A stretch of DNA of 64,000 bases from Streptomyces cavernicola (GCF_029968035.1 NZ_JASCIQ010000045.1:1-64000), one strand, 5' to 3'; counted from the stretch's first letter, positions 25,905 through 35,377 are shown. Program-made: numbers and translations. The notes: generated by a model not told the origin, from the letters alone.

Positions 25905-27281
25905 GTGGCCTTTCCTTCAGGATCACGGCCGACGGAACGCGCGAGCCCGTTGCGCAGAGCGGGCCGCATGATCGGCCGCGCCCTGCATCTGCCGATCACC
26001 GGGCCCGCGAAGGGCATCAGGAAGGCGACGCACGCGCACGGTGCGGGCGAGTCGGGGCTCGGCAAGCTGATCGAGCTGCACGGCGTGAACGGCGCGGGCG
26101 ACGTGATGATCACGGTGGCGCTCGCCTCGACGGTGTTCTTCTCCGTGCCCACGGACGAGGCGCGCGGCCGCGTCGCGCTCTATCTGGCGATCACCATGGC
26201 CCCGTTCACGCTGCTCGCCCCGGTGATCGGCCCGCTCTTCGACCGGCTGCCGCACGGTCGGCGGGCGGCGATGGCCGGCTCGATGCTGGCGCGGGCCCTC
26301 CTCGCCCTGACCCTGTCGGGCGCGGTGGAGACCGGCTCGATCGAGCTGTATCCGGCCGCACTCGGCGTCCTCGTCTCCTCGAAGGCGTACGGGGTGGTGC
26401 GCAGCGCCGTCGTACCGCGGCTGCTTCCACCGACGTTCTCGCTGGTCAAGGCCAACTCACGGGTGACGCTCGGCGGACTCCTGGCCACCGGTGCGGCCGC
26501 GCCGATCGGTGCGGGGCTGCATCAGATCGGCCCGCAGTGGCCGTTGTACGGGGCGTGTGCGGTGTTCCTCTTCGGGGCGTTCCTGTCGTTCCGGCTGCCG
26601 CACAAGGTGGACTCGGCGCGCGGCGAGAGGCGGGCGCTGCTCGCCGCCGACGAGCAGCATCTGCATCTGCCGCACGGCAAGAAGCCGGGGCTTCGCACGG
26701 TCGGCCCAGGGGTCACGCACGGGCTCGCCGCGAACGCCTCGCTGCGCTGCCTCTCCGGGTTCCTGATCTTCTTCCTGGCGTTCCTGCTGCGCGAGGAGCC
26801 GCTCACCGGGCAGACCGCGGCGGTGTCCCTCGGCATGGTGGCGGTCGCGGCGGGCATCGGCAACGCGCTCGGCACGGCGGTGGGCGCCGCGCTCCGCAAG
26901 CGGCCGCCGGAGCTGATCATCGTGACCGTCGTCGGCTTCGTCCTGGCCGTCGCGATCGCCGCGTCGGTGTTCTACGGGGCGCCGGTGATCGCCGCGCTCG
27001 GCGCGGTGGCGGGCCTCGGGCAGGCCCTCGCGAAGCTGTCCCTGGACGCGCTGATCCAGCGGGACGTGCCGGAGCTGGTGCGCACCTCGGCGTTCGCCCG
27101 CTCGGAGACCCTGCTGCAGATGGCCTGGGTGATCGGCGGCGGCATCGGCATCTCGCTGCCCCTCGACGGCGGCCTCGGCCTGGGCGTCGGCGCGTGCATC
27201 GTGGCGCTCGGCTGGCTGACGACGCTGCGGGGGCTCGTCGTGGCGGCCCACCGGGGCGGGGGGCCACCACGGGTCGAGTGA
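25905..27281 (+). CDS. MFS transporter
   Basis: A 458-residue major facilitator with about twelve helices. A ~60-residue basic N-terminus precedes KLIELHGVNGAGDVMITVAL; the loop GPLFDRLPHGRRAA is the usual TM2-3 signature and a His-rich loop (EQHLHLPHGKK) lies mid-protein. The GTG at 25905 was chosen; the open frame extends 27 codons upstream without family-like sequence. This gene next to DUF3027 and DUF2771/mqn genes is a conserved streptomycete order. Substrate unknown. Confidence 0.82.
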   Translation: MAFPSGSRPTERASPLRRAGRMIGRALHLPITGPAKGIRKATHAHGAGESGLGKLIELHGVNGAGDVMITVALASTVFFSVPTDEARGRVALYLAITMAPFTLLAPVIGPLFDRLPHGRRAAMAGSMLARALLALTLSGAVETGSIELYPAALGVLVSSKAYGVVRSAVVPRLLPPTFSLVKANSRVTLGGLLATGAAAPIGAGLHQIGPQWPLYGACAVFLFGAFLSFRLPHKVDSARGERRALLAADEQHLHLPHGKKPGLRTVGPGVTHGLAANASLRCLSGFLIFFLAFLLREEPLTGQTAAVSLGMVAVAAGIGNALGTAVGAALRKRPPELIIVTVVGFVLAVAIAASVFYGAPVIAALGAVAGLGQALAKLSLDALIQRDVPELVRTSAFARSETLLQMAWVIGGGIGISLPLDGGLGLGVGACIVALGWLTTLRGLVVAAHRGGGPPRVE

Positions 27282-27408
27282 TGTCACGGTGTGACATTTT
27301 TTTCGCAAGGGGGGTGCGGCCTGCGAGGACGACCGGAGGGGACCGGCCGGGCGGCGCGCCGGACCCCGCGTGGCGAGAGCGGTGGGGGTGCCAGATAGCC
27401 TTTCGCGC

Positions 27409-27891
27409 ATGACCTCCCTGCGTATGACGGCCAAGGGCCGCCGCACCGCTGCCGCCCTCGGCGCCGTGTCCGCCGGACTCCTCGCCCTCTCGGCCTGCGA
27501 CAAGCCGACGCCCCTCGCGACCGTCACGGTCAACGGCACGTCCGTGAACACCGAGGCCGCCTGCTACAGCGAAGGCAAGGCGATCGAGCCGGGCGAGATC
27601 AAGTCCTGCCTGCAGAAGGAAGCCGAGAAGACCATCACGGTCGGCATGGACGACAAGGTCCGCTTCGGCGTCGAGCCGGAGGTCGCCGAGCACGGCTGGA
27701 CCCTGTTCATCGGCGGCCAGCAGGCCGAGCAGGAGCCGTTCAAGAAGACCTACCGGTCCATCCCCGGCAACGTCTTCTTCTCCTCCGGCCAGGGCGGACC
27801 GGCGCTGAAGAAGGCCCAGGTCTCGCTGGTGGAGACCGACGGCAACCAGCTCAAGGGCATCTGGCACTTCGAACTCAAGAAGGGTGAGTAG
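27409..27891 (+). CDS. DUF2771 lipoprotein
   Basis: A 160-residue predicted lipoprotein: a basic start (MTSLRMTAKGRRT), a hydrophobic core and lipobox LSAC. The mature domain (VTVNGTSVNTEAACYSEGKA ... NVFFSSGQGG ... IWHFELKKGE) matches DUF2771. It precedes mqnB on the same strand; a 35-base gap suggests a common transcript. Function unknown. Confidence 0.85.
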   Translation: MTSLRMTAKGRRTAAALGAVSAGLLALSACDKPTPLATVTVNGTSVNTEAACYSEGKAIEPGEIKSCLQKEAEKTITVGMDDKVRFGVEPEVAEHGWTLFIGGQQAEQEPFKKTYRSIPGNVFFSSGQGGPALKKAQVSLVETDGNQLKGIWHFELKKGE

Positions 27892-27926
27892 GAGCTCCCG
27901 AGCCAGGAGTTCCTGAGCACCGCGTC

Positions 27927-28613
27927 TTGACCGCGCCCCGGATTCTGATCGCCACAGCGGTTCCCGCCGAGCGGGACGCTGTGGCCAGGGCCGTATCCGC
28001 GGGCCCGCCCGAGCACCGGTCGGCCTTCGACTGCGTCGCCGTCGGCGTGGGCCCCGCGGCGGCCGCCGCGGGCACCGCCACCGCACTCACCACGGCCGCA
28101 CTCCGCGGTGAGCCGTACAGCCTGGCGGTGTCCGCCGGAATCGGCGGCGGCTTCCAGCCCGAGGCCCCGGTCGGCTCCCTCGTGATCGCCGACGCGCTCG
28201 TCGCCGCCGACCTGGGGGCCGAGACCGGCGAGGGCTTCCTGTCCGTCACCGACCTCGGCTTCGGCACGGACTCCCACACCCCGCCCGCCGCGCTCGTACA
28301 GACGGCGGCCGCCGTCACCGGCGCGCGCACCGGCACCGTCCTCACCGTGTCCACCGTGACCGGCACCGCGCATCGCGCCGCCGAGCTGCGGGAGCGCCAT
28401 CCGCGGGCCGTCGCCGAGGCGATGGAGGGCTTCGGCGTGGCCGAGGCCGCCGCCGCGCACGGCGTGCCGGTCCTCGAGGTGCGCGCCGTGTCCAACCCGG
28501 TGGGCCCCCGCGACCGTGCCGCCTGGCGTATCGGGGACGCGCTCGCCGCGCTCACCGCCGCCTTCGGCGCGCTCGTTCCCGTACTGGTCCTTCCGCTTGA
28601 GGAGTCGCAGTGA
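27927..28613 (+). CDS. mqnB: Futalosine hydrolase
   Basis: A 228-residue nucleoside-phosphorylase-fold enzyme that hydrolyses futalosine to dehypoxanthinyl futalosine and hypoxanthine in the futalosine route to menaquinone. Visible features: ILIATAVPAERDAV at the N-terminus, SAGIGGGF, and AMEGFGVAEAAAAHGVPVLE with the purine-site Glu. It starts at TTG; no closer start is available and the ribosome binding site is weak. It overlaps mqnD by four bases. Confidence 0.93.
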   Translation: MTAPRILIATAVPAERDAVARAVSAGPPEHRSAFDCVAVGVGPAAAAAGTATALTTAALRGEPYSLAVSAGIGGGFQPEAPVGSLVIADALVAADLGAETGEGFLSVTDLGFGTDSHTPPAALVQTAAAVTGARTGTVLTVSTVTGTAHRAAELRERHPRAVAEAMEGFGVAEAAAAHGVPVLEVRAVSNPVGPRDRAAWRIGDALAALTAAFGALVPVLVLPLEESQ

Positions 28614-29449
28614 GCCTGCGCATCGCGTACTCGCCCTGCCCCAACGACACGTTCGTCTTCCACGCCTGGGCGCACGGTCTGGTGCCGGGCGCGCCGGAGC
28701 TCGACGTGACGTTCGCGGACATCGACATCACCAACGGCATGGCGGAGCGCGGCGAGTTCGACGTACTGAAGGTGTCGTACGCGGTGCTGCCGTACGTCCT
28801 CGACGAGTACGCGCTGCTGCCCTGCGGCGGGGCGCTCGGCCGGGGCTGCGGGCCGCTCGTCCTGACCCGGGAGCCGGGCGCGGACCTGGCGGGGAAGACG
28901 GTCGCGGTGCCGAGCGAGCGGTCGACCGCCTATCTGCTGTTCCGGCTGTGGGCCGCGGACACGCTGCGGGACGGGGCGCCGAACATCGTCGTACTGCCGT
29001 TCCACGAGATCATGCCCGCCGTGCGCGACGGCAAGGTCGACGCAGGGCTCGTCATCCACGAGGCGCGCTTCACGTACCAGGAGTACGGGCTGCACTGCCT
29101 CGCCGACATGGGCGAGCACTGGGAGCGGACGACGGGCCTGCCGATCCCGCTCGGCGCGATCATCGCGAAGCGCTCGCTCGGCGAGAGCGTCCTGAAGTCC
29201 CTCGCCGACGCGGCCCGTTCCTCGGTGCGGATGGCCTGGGACGACCCGCAGGCCTCTCGGGACTACGTCCTCGCGCACGCGCAGGAGATGGACCCGGCCG
29301 TCGCGGACCAGCACATCGGCCTGTACGTCAACGAGTTCACGGCCGACCTCGGCGAGAACGGGTACGCGGCCGTGCGCGGACTGCTCACGCGCGCCGCGGC
29401 CGAGGGGCTCGTGCCGCCCCTCGGCCGGGATGCGCTGCGGTTTCCGTAA
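28610..29449 (+). CDS. mqnD: 1,4-dihydroxy-6-naphthoate synthase
   Basis: A 279-residue periplasmic-binding-protein-fold enzyme converting cyclic dehypoxanthinyl futalosine to 1,4-dihydroxy-6-naphthoate in menaquinone synthesis. The start is typical (MSLRIAYSPCPNDTFVFHAW), followed by KVSYAVLPYVLDEY, GCGPLVLTRE and VIHEARFTYQEYGL. The GTG overlaps the mqnB stop, with GAGGAG upstream. Confidence 0.95.
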   Translation: MSLRIAYSPCPNDTFVFHAWAHGLVPGAPELDVTFADIDITNGMAERGEFDVLKVSYAVLPYVLDEYALLPCGGALGRGCGPLVLTREPGADLAGKTVAVPSERSTAYLLFRLWAADTLRDGAPNIVVLPFHEIMPAVRDGKVDAGLVIHEARFTYQEYGLHCLADMGEHWERTTGLPIPLGAIIAKRSLGESVLKSLADAARSSVRMAWDDPQASRDYVLAHAQEMDPAVADQHIGLYVNEFTADLGENGYAAVRGLLTRAAAEGLVPPLGRDALRFP

Positions 29450-29467
29450 GAGTCGCCGGCCGTCTTT

Positions 29468-29851
29468 CTAGACGTCGAGCTGGTCGGCGACCGCGCGCAG
29501 CATGCCCGCGATCTTCGCGCCGTGCGCCTTGTCCGGGTAGCGGCCGCGCTCCAGCTGCTGGGAGACGTTCTCCAGGAGCGTGGTCAGGTCCTGCACGATC
29601 GACGCCAGCTCGTCGGGCTTGCGGCGCTGCGCGGCGGCGACCGAGGGCGCCGGGTCGAGAAGCGTCACGGACAGCGCCTGGTCACCGCGCTGGCCTGCGA
29701 CGACTCCGAACTCCACGCGCTGGCCGGGCTTGAGTGAATCGACCCCGGCGGGCAGCACGGACGAGTGAACGAAGACGTCACCGCCGTCGTCACGGGAGAG
29801 AAAGCCGAAGCCCTTCTCGCTGTTGAACCACTTGACCTTGCCGGTAGGCAC
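29468..29851 (-). CDS. Cold-shock-domain protein with C-terminal helical extension
   Basis: A 127-residue protein: an N-terminal cold-shock domain (GKVKWFNSEKGFGFL with RNP1, DVFVHSSVL with RNP2), then a ~60-residue helical tail (RRKPDELASIVQDLTTLLEN ... KIAGMLRAVADQLDV). The tail distinguishes it from the 67-residue CspA type. Single-stranded RNA/DNA binding is known for the fold. GTG start at 29851; the open frame upstream is not family-like. It converges with mqnD. Confidence 0.92.
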   Translation of the reverse strand: MPTGKVKWFNSEKGFGFLSRDDGGDVFVHSSVLPAGVDSLKPGQRVEFGVVAGQRGDQALSVTLLDPAPSVAAAQRRKPDELASIVQDLTTLLENVSQQLERGRYPDKAHGAKIAGMLRAVADQLDV

Positions 29852-30021
29852 GTCTGTCCGTCCTCGTCTGTTCTCGTACTCGCGGGTCGACTCGGGAGTC
29901 GAAAGGCCCTGGATAGCGGTCTGGCGGGCCGCTTGACCCGCCAGCACACAGGCTAATGGTCCAGTGGCGGGTGACAAGACTGCTTTCTCGGTCTCATCGC
30001 GCAGGGAACTACCCTGGCCGG

Positions 30022-30258
30022 GTGAGTGACACACCTTCTGGCGCCGGTGACCGCCTCGTCCGGCTCGGCGCGATCGTCTTCTTCGTCGGAGCCGTGGCCA
30101 CCCTGGTCACCGTGGCCCCGCTGTTCCTGGGCACGGAGCCGTTCCCGTCCGTGGCGTACGCCGTGTGCATGCTGATGGGCGTGGGCTTCGTGATCGCCGC
30201 GGCCGGGGTGCTGCGGACCATCGCGGCCCAGCGGCGCCAGGCCCGCGCCGGCCGCTAG
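30022..30258 (+). CDS. Small two-helix membrane protein
   Basis: A 78-residue protein with two membrane helices (LGAIVFFVGAVATLVTVAPL and YAVCMLMGVGFVIAAAGVL) and a basic C-terminus. GTG start (SDTPSGAGDRLVRLG); the frame runs further upstream without coding character. It diverges from the cold-shock gene and converges with a HAD hydrolase gene. Function unknown. Confidence 0.75.
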   Translation: MSDTPSGAGDRLVRLGAIVFFVGAVATLVTVAPLFLGTEPFPSVAYAVCMLMGVGFVIAAAGVLRTIAAQRRQARAGR

Positions 30259-30295
30259 CTCCCCACGCCGCCACGCCCCGCCCGCGGCGCTGTCG

Positions 30296-30985
30296 TCAGG
30301 CGGCGCGCTCCGCGCAGTGCGCGTCGAGCCACCGCGGGAAGTCGTCGAGGCCGCCGAGGACCACGTCGGCGCCGGCGGCGCGCAGTTCGTCCGGTGCGCA
30401 GGGCCCGGTGGACACGGCCACGGAGAGCGCACCAGCGGTACGGGCCCCGCGTACGTCCCCGACGTGGTCGCCCACGTACACCGAGGCGCCGTGCTCGCGC
30501 AGCGCCTCCGCCTTGGCCTCCGCCCACAGCCAGCCGATCACCTCGTCCGCCTCGATGCCGAGGTGCTCCAGGTGCAGCTTGGCGTTGGGCTCGTGCTTGG
30601 CGGTGACGACGATGGCGCGGCCGCCCCGCGCGCGGACGGCGGCGACGGCCTCGCGGGCGCCGGGCATCGCGAGGGTCGGGTGGATGGCGTGGGTGGGGTA
30701 GAGCGCGCGGTAGCGGTCCGCCATCTCCGGTATCCGCTCCTGCGGGAACCAGTGCGCGAGCTCCTCGTCGAGGGGCGGGCCGAGCCGCGTCACGGCCAGA
30801 TCGGCGTCGATGAACGTGCCCGTCTCCGCGGAGAGCACCTCGTACGCGGCCTTGATTCCGGGGCGGGAGTCGATCAGGGTCATGTCGAGGTCGAAGCCGA
30901 CGGTGAACGGTGCGGGGGACGCGGCGGGGGACGATCCGGGGGATGCGGCGGGCCGGGGGGACTCGGGGTTCTCGTGCAAAGCCAT
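30296..30985 (-). CDS. HAD-superfamily phosphatase
   Basis: A 229-residue phosphoglycolate-phosphatase-like HAD hydrolase. Motif I is FDLDMTLIDSR, motif II VVTAKH, and motif IV YVGDHVGDVRGAR. The ATG at 30985 gives a Pro/Ser-rich N-terminus; the message is probably leaderless or nearly so. It diverges from the siderophore importer operon across the candidate iron box. Substrate unknown. Confidence 0.85.
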   Translation of the reverse strand: MALHENPESPRPAASPGSSPAASPAPFTVGFDLDMTLIDSRPGIKAAYEVLSAETGTFIDADLAVTRLGPPLDEELAHWFPQERIPEMADRYRALYPTHAIHPTLAMPGAREAVAAVRARGGRAIVVTAKHEPNAKLHLEHLGIEADEVIGWLWAEAKAEALREHGASVYVGDHVGDVRGARTAGALSVAVSTGPCAPDELRAAGADVVLGGLDDFPRWLDAHCAERAA

Positions 30986-31028
30986 GTCGCCATTGTGCCG
31001 ATCCCGGCCACATCCCTGCCCCTTACAC

Positions 31029-31042
31029 TTAGCCAAGCCTAA
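31029..31042. promoter_or_regulatory. Candidate DmdR/IdeR iron box
   Basis: TTAGCCAAGCCTAA, with TTAG and CTAA ends and a central AG, matching much of the streptomycete iron box. It lies 42 bases before the first fecCD-type gene, where an iron repressor would block transcription. It is shorter and less symmetric than the full 19-bp consensus. Confidence 0.6.
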
Positions 31043-31083
31043 TCAAACGTCTCCTGAAGCCCCTCCGATTCTCAAAGGGTCAT

Positions 31084-32112
31084 ATGGCCGCCGCCCCTCC
31101 CGCCGCCGCGCGACGCAAGCCGGTGGCCCGACGCATCGCCCTGACCGGTGCGGCAGTCCTGGCCCTCGCGGTCGCCGTGCTGCTCTCGCTCGCGGTCGGC
31201 GCACGCGCCATCGCGCCCACCGCCGTCCTCGACGCGCTGCTGCACGGCGGGCAGAGCGACGCCGCCCAGGTGGTCCGTGAACTGCGCGTGCCGCGCACCC
31301 TGATCGGCCTGATGGTGGGCGCGGCCCTCGCCCTCGCCGGTACCGCCCTGCAGGGCATCACCCGTAACCCCATCGCCGACCCCGGCATCCTCGGCATCAG
31401 CCAGGGCTCCTCGGTCGCCGTGGTCCTCGCGATCGCCTTCGCCGGGGTGCACGACCTGACCGGCTACGTGTGGTTCGCGTTCGCGGGCGCGGGGCTCGCC
31501 TCCGTCGCGGTGTACGCCATCGCCGCGCGCGGCCGCGGCGGCGCGACGCCCGTGAAGCTCGCGCTCGGCGGCGCCGCGATCAACGCGCTGCTGGTCTCCG
31601 TCACGATGGCCGTCCTCACCACGAAGGCCGCCGCGCTCGACGAGTTCCGCTTCTGGCAGGTCGGCTCGGTCGCCGGGCGGGACGCCGAAGTGGTCGCGCA
31701 GACCTGGCCGTTCCTGCTCGTCGGCGTGGTCCTCGTGGTGGCCGTCGCCCGCGGCCTGGACGCGCTCGCGCTCGGCGAGGACGTCGCGAAGGGCCTCGGC
31801 CAGAACGTCGCGGCGGTACGGATCGTCGGCGGGCTCGGCGCGACCGTGCTCACCGGCGTCGGGGTCGCCGCGGCCGGCCCGATCGCGTTCGTCGGCCTCG
31901 CGGTGCCGCACATCGCCCGCGCGCTCGTCGGCAGCGACCACCGCTGGGTGCTGCCGATGGCCGCACTGATCGGCCCGGTCATGCTGCTCGCATCGGACAC
32001 GGTCGGCCGCGTGGTCTTCCCGCCGAGCGAGGTCCCGGCGGGCGTGATGACGGCCCTGATCGGAGTGCCGTTCCTGGTGACGCTGGTACGGAGAAAGGCG
32101 GTGGCGGCGTGA
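31084..32112 (+). CDS. FecCD-family siderophore ABC permease 1
   Basis: A 342-residue integral membrane permease with about nine to ten helices. Family signatures are LRVPRTLIGLMVGAALALAG, TRNPIADPGILGISQGSS and AGPIAFVGLAVPHIAR. It imports ferric siderophores with the following permease, ATPase and the binding lipoprotein. Its TGA overlaps the GTG of permease 2. Confidence 0.94.
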   Translation: MAAAPPAAARRKPVARRIALTGAAVLALAVAVLLSLAVGARAIAPTAVLDALLHGGQSDAAQVVRELRVPRTLIGLMVGAALALAGTALQGITRNPIADPGILGISQGSSVAVVLAIAFAGVHDLTGYVWFAFAGAGLASVAVYAIAARGRGGATPVKLALGGAAINALLVSVTMAVLTTKAAALDEFRFWQVGSVAGRDAEVVAQTWPFLLVGVVLVVAVARGLDALALGEDVAKGLGQNVAAVRIVGGLGATVLTGVGVAAAGPIAFVGLAVPHIARALVGSDHRWVLPMAALIGPVMLLASDTVGRVVFPPSEVPAGVMTALIGVPFLVTLVRRKAVAA

Positions 32113-33272
32113 AGTCCCGTACCCCTGCTGGTTCTGCCGCTGGTTCTGCCGCCGCGCCCACCGCTGTGGGCAATCGTTCCGCGGGGCGGAACGGGTGGGC
32201 ACAGCACCACGGTTCCGGGCAACTGGTACGTCGACGTCCAGCGGGATACGCCGTACTCCGCGCCGGACGAGCCTCGTTCCTCGTGCACCGACGCTCGGTA
32301 GCGGTCGCAGGGACCCTGACCCTGCTCCTCGCGGCAACCAGCCTCGCGTACCTCTGCACAGGCGAAAGCTTCGTACCCCCCGCCGAAGCCCTGAAGGTCG
32401 TCCTCGGGCAGCCCTCGCCCGAAGAGCTGGTCGTCGGCACGCTGCGGCTGCCGCGCATGGTCGTCGGCCTGCTCGTCGGGGCCGCGTTCGGCGTCGCGGG
32501 CGCGCTGATCCAGACCGTCGCCCGCAACCCGCTCGCCAGCCCCGACATCATCGGCGTCAGCCAGGGCGCGAGCGCGCTCACCGTCGGCGCGCTGACCTTC
32601 GGCGTCACCTCGTACGCCGTGCTGCCGTACGTGTCGATCGCGGGCGGGCTGCTCGCCGCCGCGCTCGTGTACGTCTTCGCCTGGCGCGGCGGGCTGCAGG
32701 CCACCCGGTTCGTGCTGATCGGTATCGGCTTCGCGATCGCGCTGCGGTCGATCACCACGCTGTTCATGACGAAGGGCGACTACCTCGTCGCGCAGCAGGC
32801 GCAGATCTGGATGACCGGCTCCCTCAACGGCCGCTCCTGGCCCGAGGCCCAACTCCTCGGCTCCATGCTGCTGTTCCTGCTGCCCGCCGTCGTCTGGGCG
32901 GCCCGCGCGCAGCGCACCGTCAGCATGGACGACGACACGGCGACCGGTCTCGGCGTACGGCTCGGGCGGGTGCGGCTCGGGCTCGTGCTGCTCGGCGTGG
33001 TGCTCGCGTCCGTGGCCACCGGCGTCGCGGGGCCTGTCGACTTCGTGGCGCTGCTCGCGCCGCAGATCGCCCGCCGGATGACGCGGACCGCGCAGATCCC
33101 GCTGGTGTCCAGCGCGTTGACCGGCGCGGTGGTCGTGGTGCTCGCGGACCTCCTCGCGCGCCGGCTTTTCTCGCCGACCGAGCTGCCCGTGGGGGTGCTG
33201 ACGGCCGCGGTCGGCGCCCCGTATCTGATCTGGCTCATCGTCCGTAGCCGTACCGTCGGAGGGAAGTCGTAG
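32109..33272 (+). CDS. FecCD-family siderophore ABC permease 2
   Basis: A 387-residue permease forming a heterodimer with the previous one: LRLPRMVVGLLVGAAFGVAG, ARNPLASPDIIGVSQGAS and AGPVDFVALLAPQIARRM are conserved. It has an unusually long, Ser/Ala/Gly-rich cytoplasmic N-terminus of about 60 residues before the first helix. GTG start overlapping the previous TGA by four bases. Confidence 0.93.
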   Translation: MKSRTPAGSAAGSAAAPTAVGNRSAGRNGWAQHHGSGQLVRRRPAGYAVLRAGRASFLVHRRSVAVAGTLTLLLAATSLAYLCTGESFVPPAEALKVVLGQPSPEELVVGTLRLPRMVVGLLVGAAFGVAGALIQTVARNPLASPDIIGVSQGASALTVGALTFGVTSYAVLPYVSIAGGLLAAALVYVFAWRGGLQATRFVLIGIGFAIALRSITTLFMTKGDYLVAQQAQIWMTGSLNGRSWPEAQLLGSMLLFLLPAVVWAARAQRTVSMDDDTATGLGVRLGRVRLGLVLLGVVLASVATGVAGPVDFVALLAPQIARRMTRTAQIPLVSSALTGAVVVVLADLLARRLFSPTELPVGVLTAAVGAPYLIWLIVRSRTVGGKS

Positions 33273-33274
33273 TC

Positions 33275-34063
33275 GTGACCCGGCTCAGCGCCCAGGGGCT
33301 GACCCTGGCCTACGAGGACCGCACCGTCGTGGACGGCCTCGACCTGGAGATACCCGACGGCCAGGTGACCGTGATCGTCGGGCCGAACGCCTGCGGCAAG
33401 TCGACGACACTGCGGGCGCTCGGGCGGCTCCTCAAGCCGAAGGCGGGCTCGGTGCTGCTCGACGGCACGGCGCTCGCGAAGCTGCCGACGAAGCAGATCG
33501 CCAAGGAGATCGGGCTCCTTCCGCAGTCGCCGGTCGCGCCCGAGGCGATCACCGTCGCGGACCTGGTGGCGCGCGGCCGGCAGCCGCACCAGCACTGGTG
33601 GCAGCAGTGGTCCGACGAGGACGAGCGGGCGGTCGCGGAGGCGATGGCGCGTACGGATGTGGCGGAGCTGGCCGAGCGGTCCGTGGACGAGCTGTCGGGC
33701 GGTCAGCGGCAGCGGGTGTGGATCGCCATGGCCCTCGCTCAGGAGACGTCGCTGCTGCTGCTCGACGAGCCGACGACGTTTCTGGACATCTCGCATCAGG
33801 TCGAAGTGCTGGATCTTGTACGGCAGTTGAACCAGGACAAGGGGCGGACGGTGGTGGTCGTCCTGCACGACCTGAACCAGGCGGCCCGGTACGCGGATCA
33901 TCTTGTGGCGATGCGGGCGGGGGCGGTGGTGGCCTCCGGGCCACCCGCCAAGGTGGTGACGGCCGATCTCGTACGCGAGGTGTTCGGGCTGGAGTGCGTG
34001 GTCGTTCCGGATCCCGTTACGGGGTCACCGTTGGTGGTGCCGGGGGCGCCGTGGGGTTCCTGA
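33275..34063 (+). CDS. Siderophore ABC transporter ATPase (FepC-like)
   Basis: A 262-residue ABC ATPase: Walker A GPNACGKST, Q-loop LLPQSP, signature LSGGQRQR, Walker B LLLLDEPTTFLD and H-loop LHDLNQ. It powers the two permeases upstream. GTG start two bases after the permease 2 stop. Confidence 0.95.
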   Translation: MTRLSAQGLTLAYEDRTVVDGLDLEIPDGQVTVIVGPNACGKSTTLRALGRLLKPKAGSVLLDGTALAKLPTKQIAKEIGLLPQSPVAPEAITVADLVARGRQPHQHWWQQWSDEDERAVAEAMARTDVAELAERSVDELSGGQRQRVWIAMALAQETSLLLLDEPTTFLDISHQVEVLDLVRQLNQDKGRTVVVVLHDLNQAARYADHLVAMRAGAVVASGPPAKVVTADLVREVFGLECVVVPDPVTGSPLVVPGAPWGS

Positions 34064-34391
34064 GGTTCTTTTTCCCCTCCCCGCCCCTTCCCGAAAGACT
34101 GCCGTCGGCTTCGGGGGCTCCGCCCCCGGGCCCCCGTCCCTCCGGGGCTGCCGCCCCTGGACCTCGCTCTGGGGCTTCGCCCCGGACCCCGGGGCTGTCG
34201 TTCGGCTACCGCGCCGTCGTGGCTGGTCGCGCAGTTCCCCGCGCCCCTGAAAACCAGCCCCTCCGGCGTTTGAGGAGCGGGGTCTGGGGCGGAGCCCCAG
34301 TTCGGGAAGGGGCGGGGCGGGGAACAAAGCCCGCCGCAGGCGCACCCGACCCGCACCCGACCCACCCACGTCAACCAACGAAAGGCACCCC
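34064..34391. repeat. Hairpin repeat with 24-bp terminal inverted repeats
   Basis: The 328-base gap between the ATPase and the binding-protein gene is filled by a repeat at 34072-34324. Its ends (34072-34095 and 34301-34324) are inverted with one mismatch. Inside are CGCAGTTCCCCGCGCCCC, CTCCGGCGTTTGAGGAGCGG and several GGGGCTCCGCCCC-type palindromes. It may attenuate read-through from the ABC genes into the lipoprotein gene. Confidence 0.75.
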
Positions 34392-35357
34392 ATGAGAACC
34401 CGCACCCTCACCCTCACCGCCACCGCACTGACCACCGCCCTGACCCTCACCGCCTGCGGCTCCGGAGACGCGAAGGGCACGGCCGGCACCGGCGGTGCAA
34501 GTGGCTCGACGCATACCGTCAAGACCGCCATGGGCGAGGTGAAGGTGCCGGACTCCCCGAAGCGCGTCGTCGTCCTGGACACCGCCGAGCTGGACTCCGC
34601 GATCACCCTCGGCGTGAAGCCGATCGGCGCCACGCACGCCGACGTGAAGTCGGGCTTCCTCGACTACCTGCCGAAGAACGAGGTCAAGGGCATCAAGGAC
34701 GTCGGCGCGATGATGACGCCCAACGTCGAGGCCATCGCCGAGCTCAAGCCCGACCTGATCCTCACCAGCAAGATCCGGCACGAGAAGCTCTTCCCGCAGC
34801 TCAGCGAGATCGCCCCGACCGTCATGACGGAGAACACCGGCTACCCCTGGAAGGAGAACTTCCAGGTGCACGCCGACGCGCTCGGCAGGAAGGCCGAGGC
34901 GAAGAAGGTCGTCGCCGAGTACGAGAAGCACGCCGGAGACGTCACCGCGGCGCTCGGCGGCAAGGCGAAGGCCGAGGCCACGAAGGTCAACGTGGTCCGT
35001 TTCGTCGAGGGCGCCGACATCCGCATCTACGGCAAGCAGAACTACATCGCGACGATCCTGAAGGACGTCGGCCTGGGCCGGCCCGCCGTCGCGGACAAGG
35101 CCAAGGACGGCTTCTCGTACGACGTGAGCCCCGAGCGGATCGACGCGGCCGAGGCGGACGTCATCTTCCACTCCACGTACGGCGACCCGAAGAAGGCCAA
35201 GGAGACGCAGACCACGGGCGGTTCGCTGTGGAAGGGCCTGAAGGCGGTCGAGGACGACCGGGCGTTCGCCGTCGACGACCAGCTGTGGATCCAGGGCATC
35301 GGCTACACGGCCGCCGACCGGATCCTCGACGAGCTGCAGGACCGCCTGACGAAGTAG
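34392..35357 (+). CDS. Iron-siderophore ABC substrate-binding lipoprotein
   Basis: A 321-residue class III binding protein. The signal peptide ends in lipobox LTAC (TLTACGSGDAKG). The domain shows PKRVVVLDTAELDSAITLGV, KPDLILTSK and GLGRPAVADKA, as in FepB/FhuD-like proteins. Anchored outside the membrane, it delivers ferric siderophore to the upstream permeases. AAAGG precedes the ATG. Confidence 0.92.
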   Translation: MRTRTLTLTATALTTALTLTACGSGDAKGTAGTGGASGSTHTVKTAMGEVKVPDSPKRVVVLDTAELDSAITLGVKPIGATHADVKSGFLDYLPKNEVKGIKDVGAMMTPNVEAIAELKPDLILTSKIRHEKLFPQLSEIAPTVMTENTGYPWKENFQVHADALGRKAEAKKVVAEYEKHAGDVTAALGGKAKAEATKVNVVRFVEGADIRIYGKQNYIATILKDVGLGRPAVADKAKDGFSYDVSPERIDAAEADVIFHSTYGDPKKAKETQTTGGSLWKGLKAVEDDRAFAVDDQLWIQGIGYTAADRILDELQDRLTK

Positions 35358-35377
35358 CCGTGTCCGTACGGGAGTTG

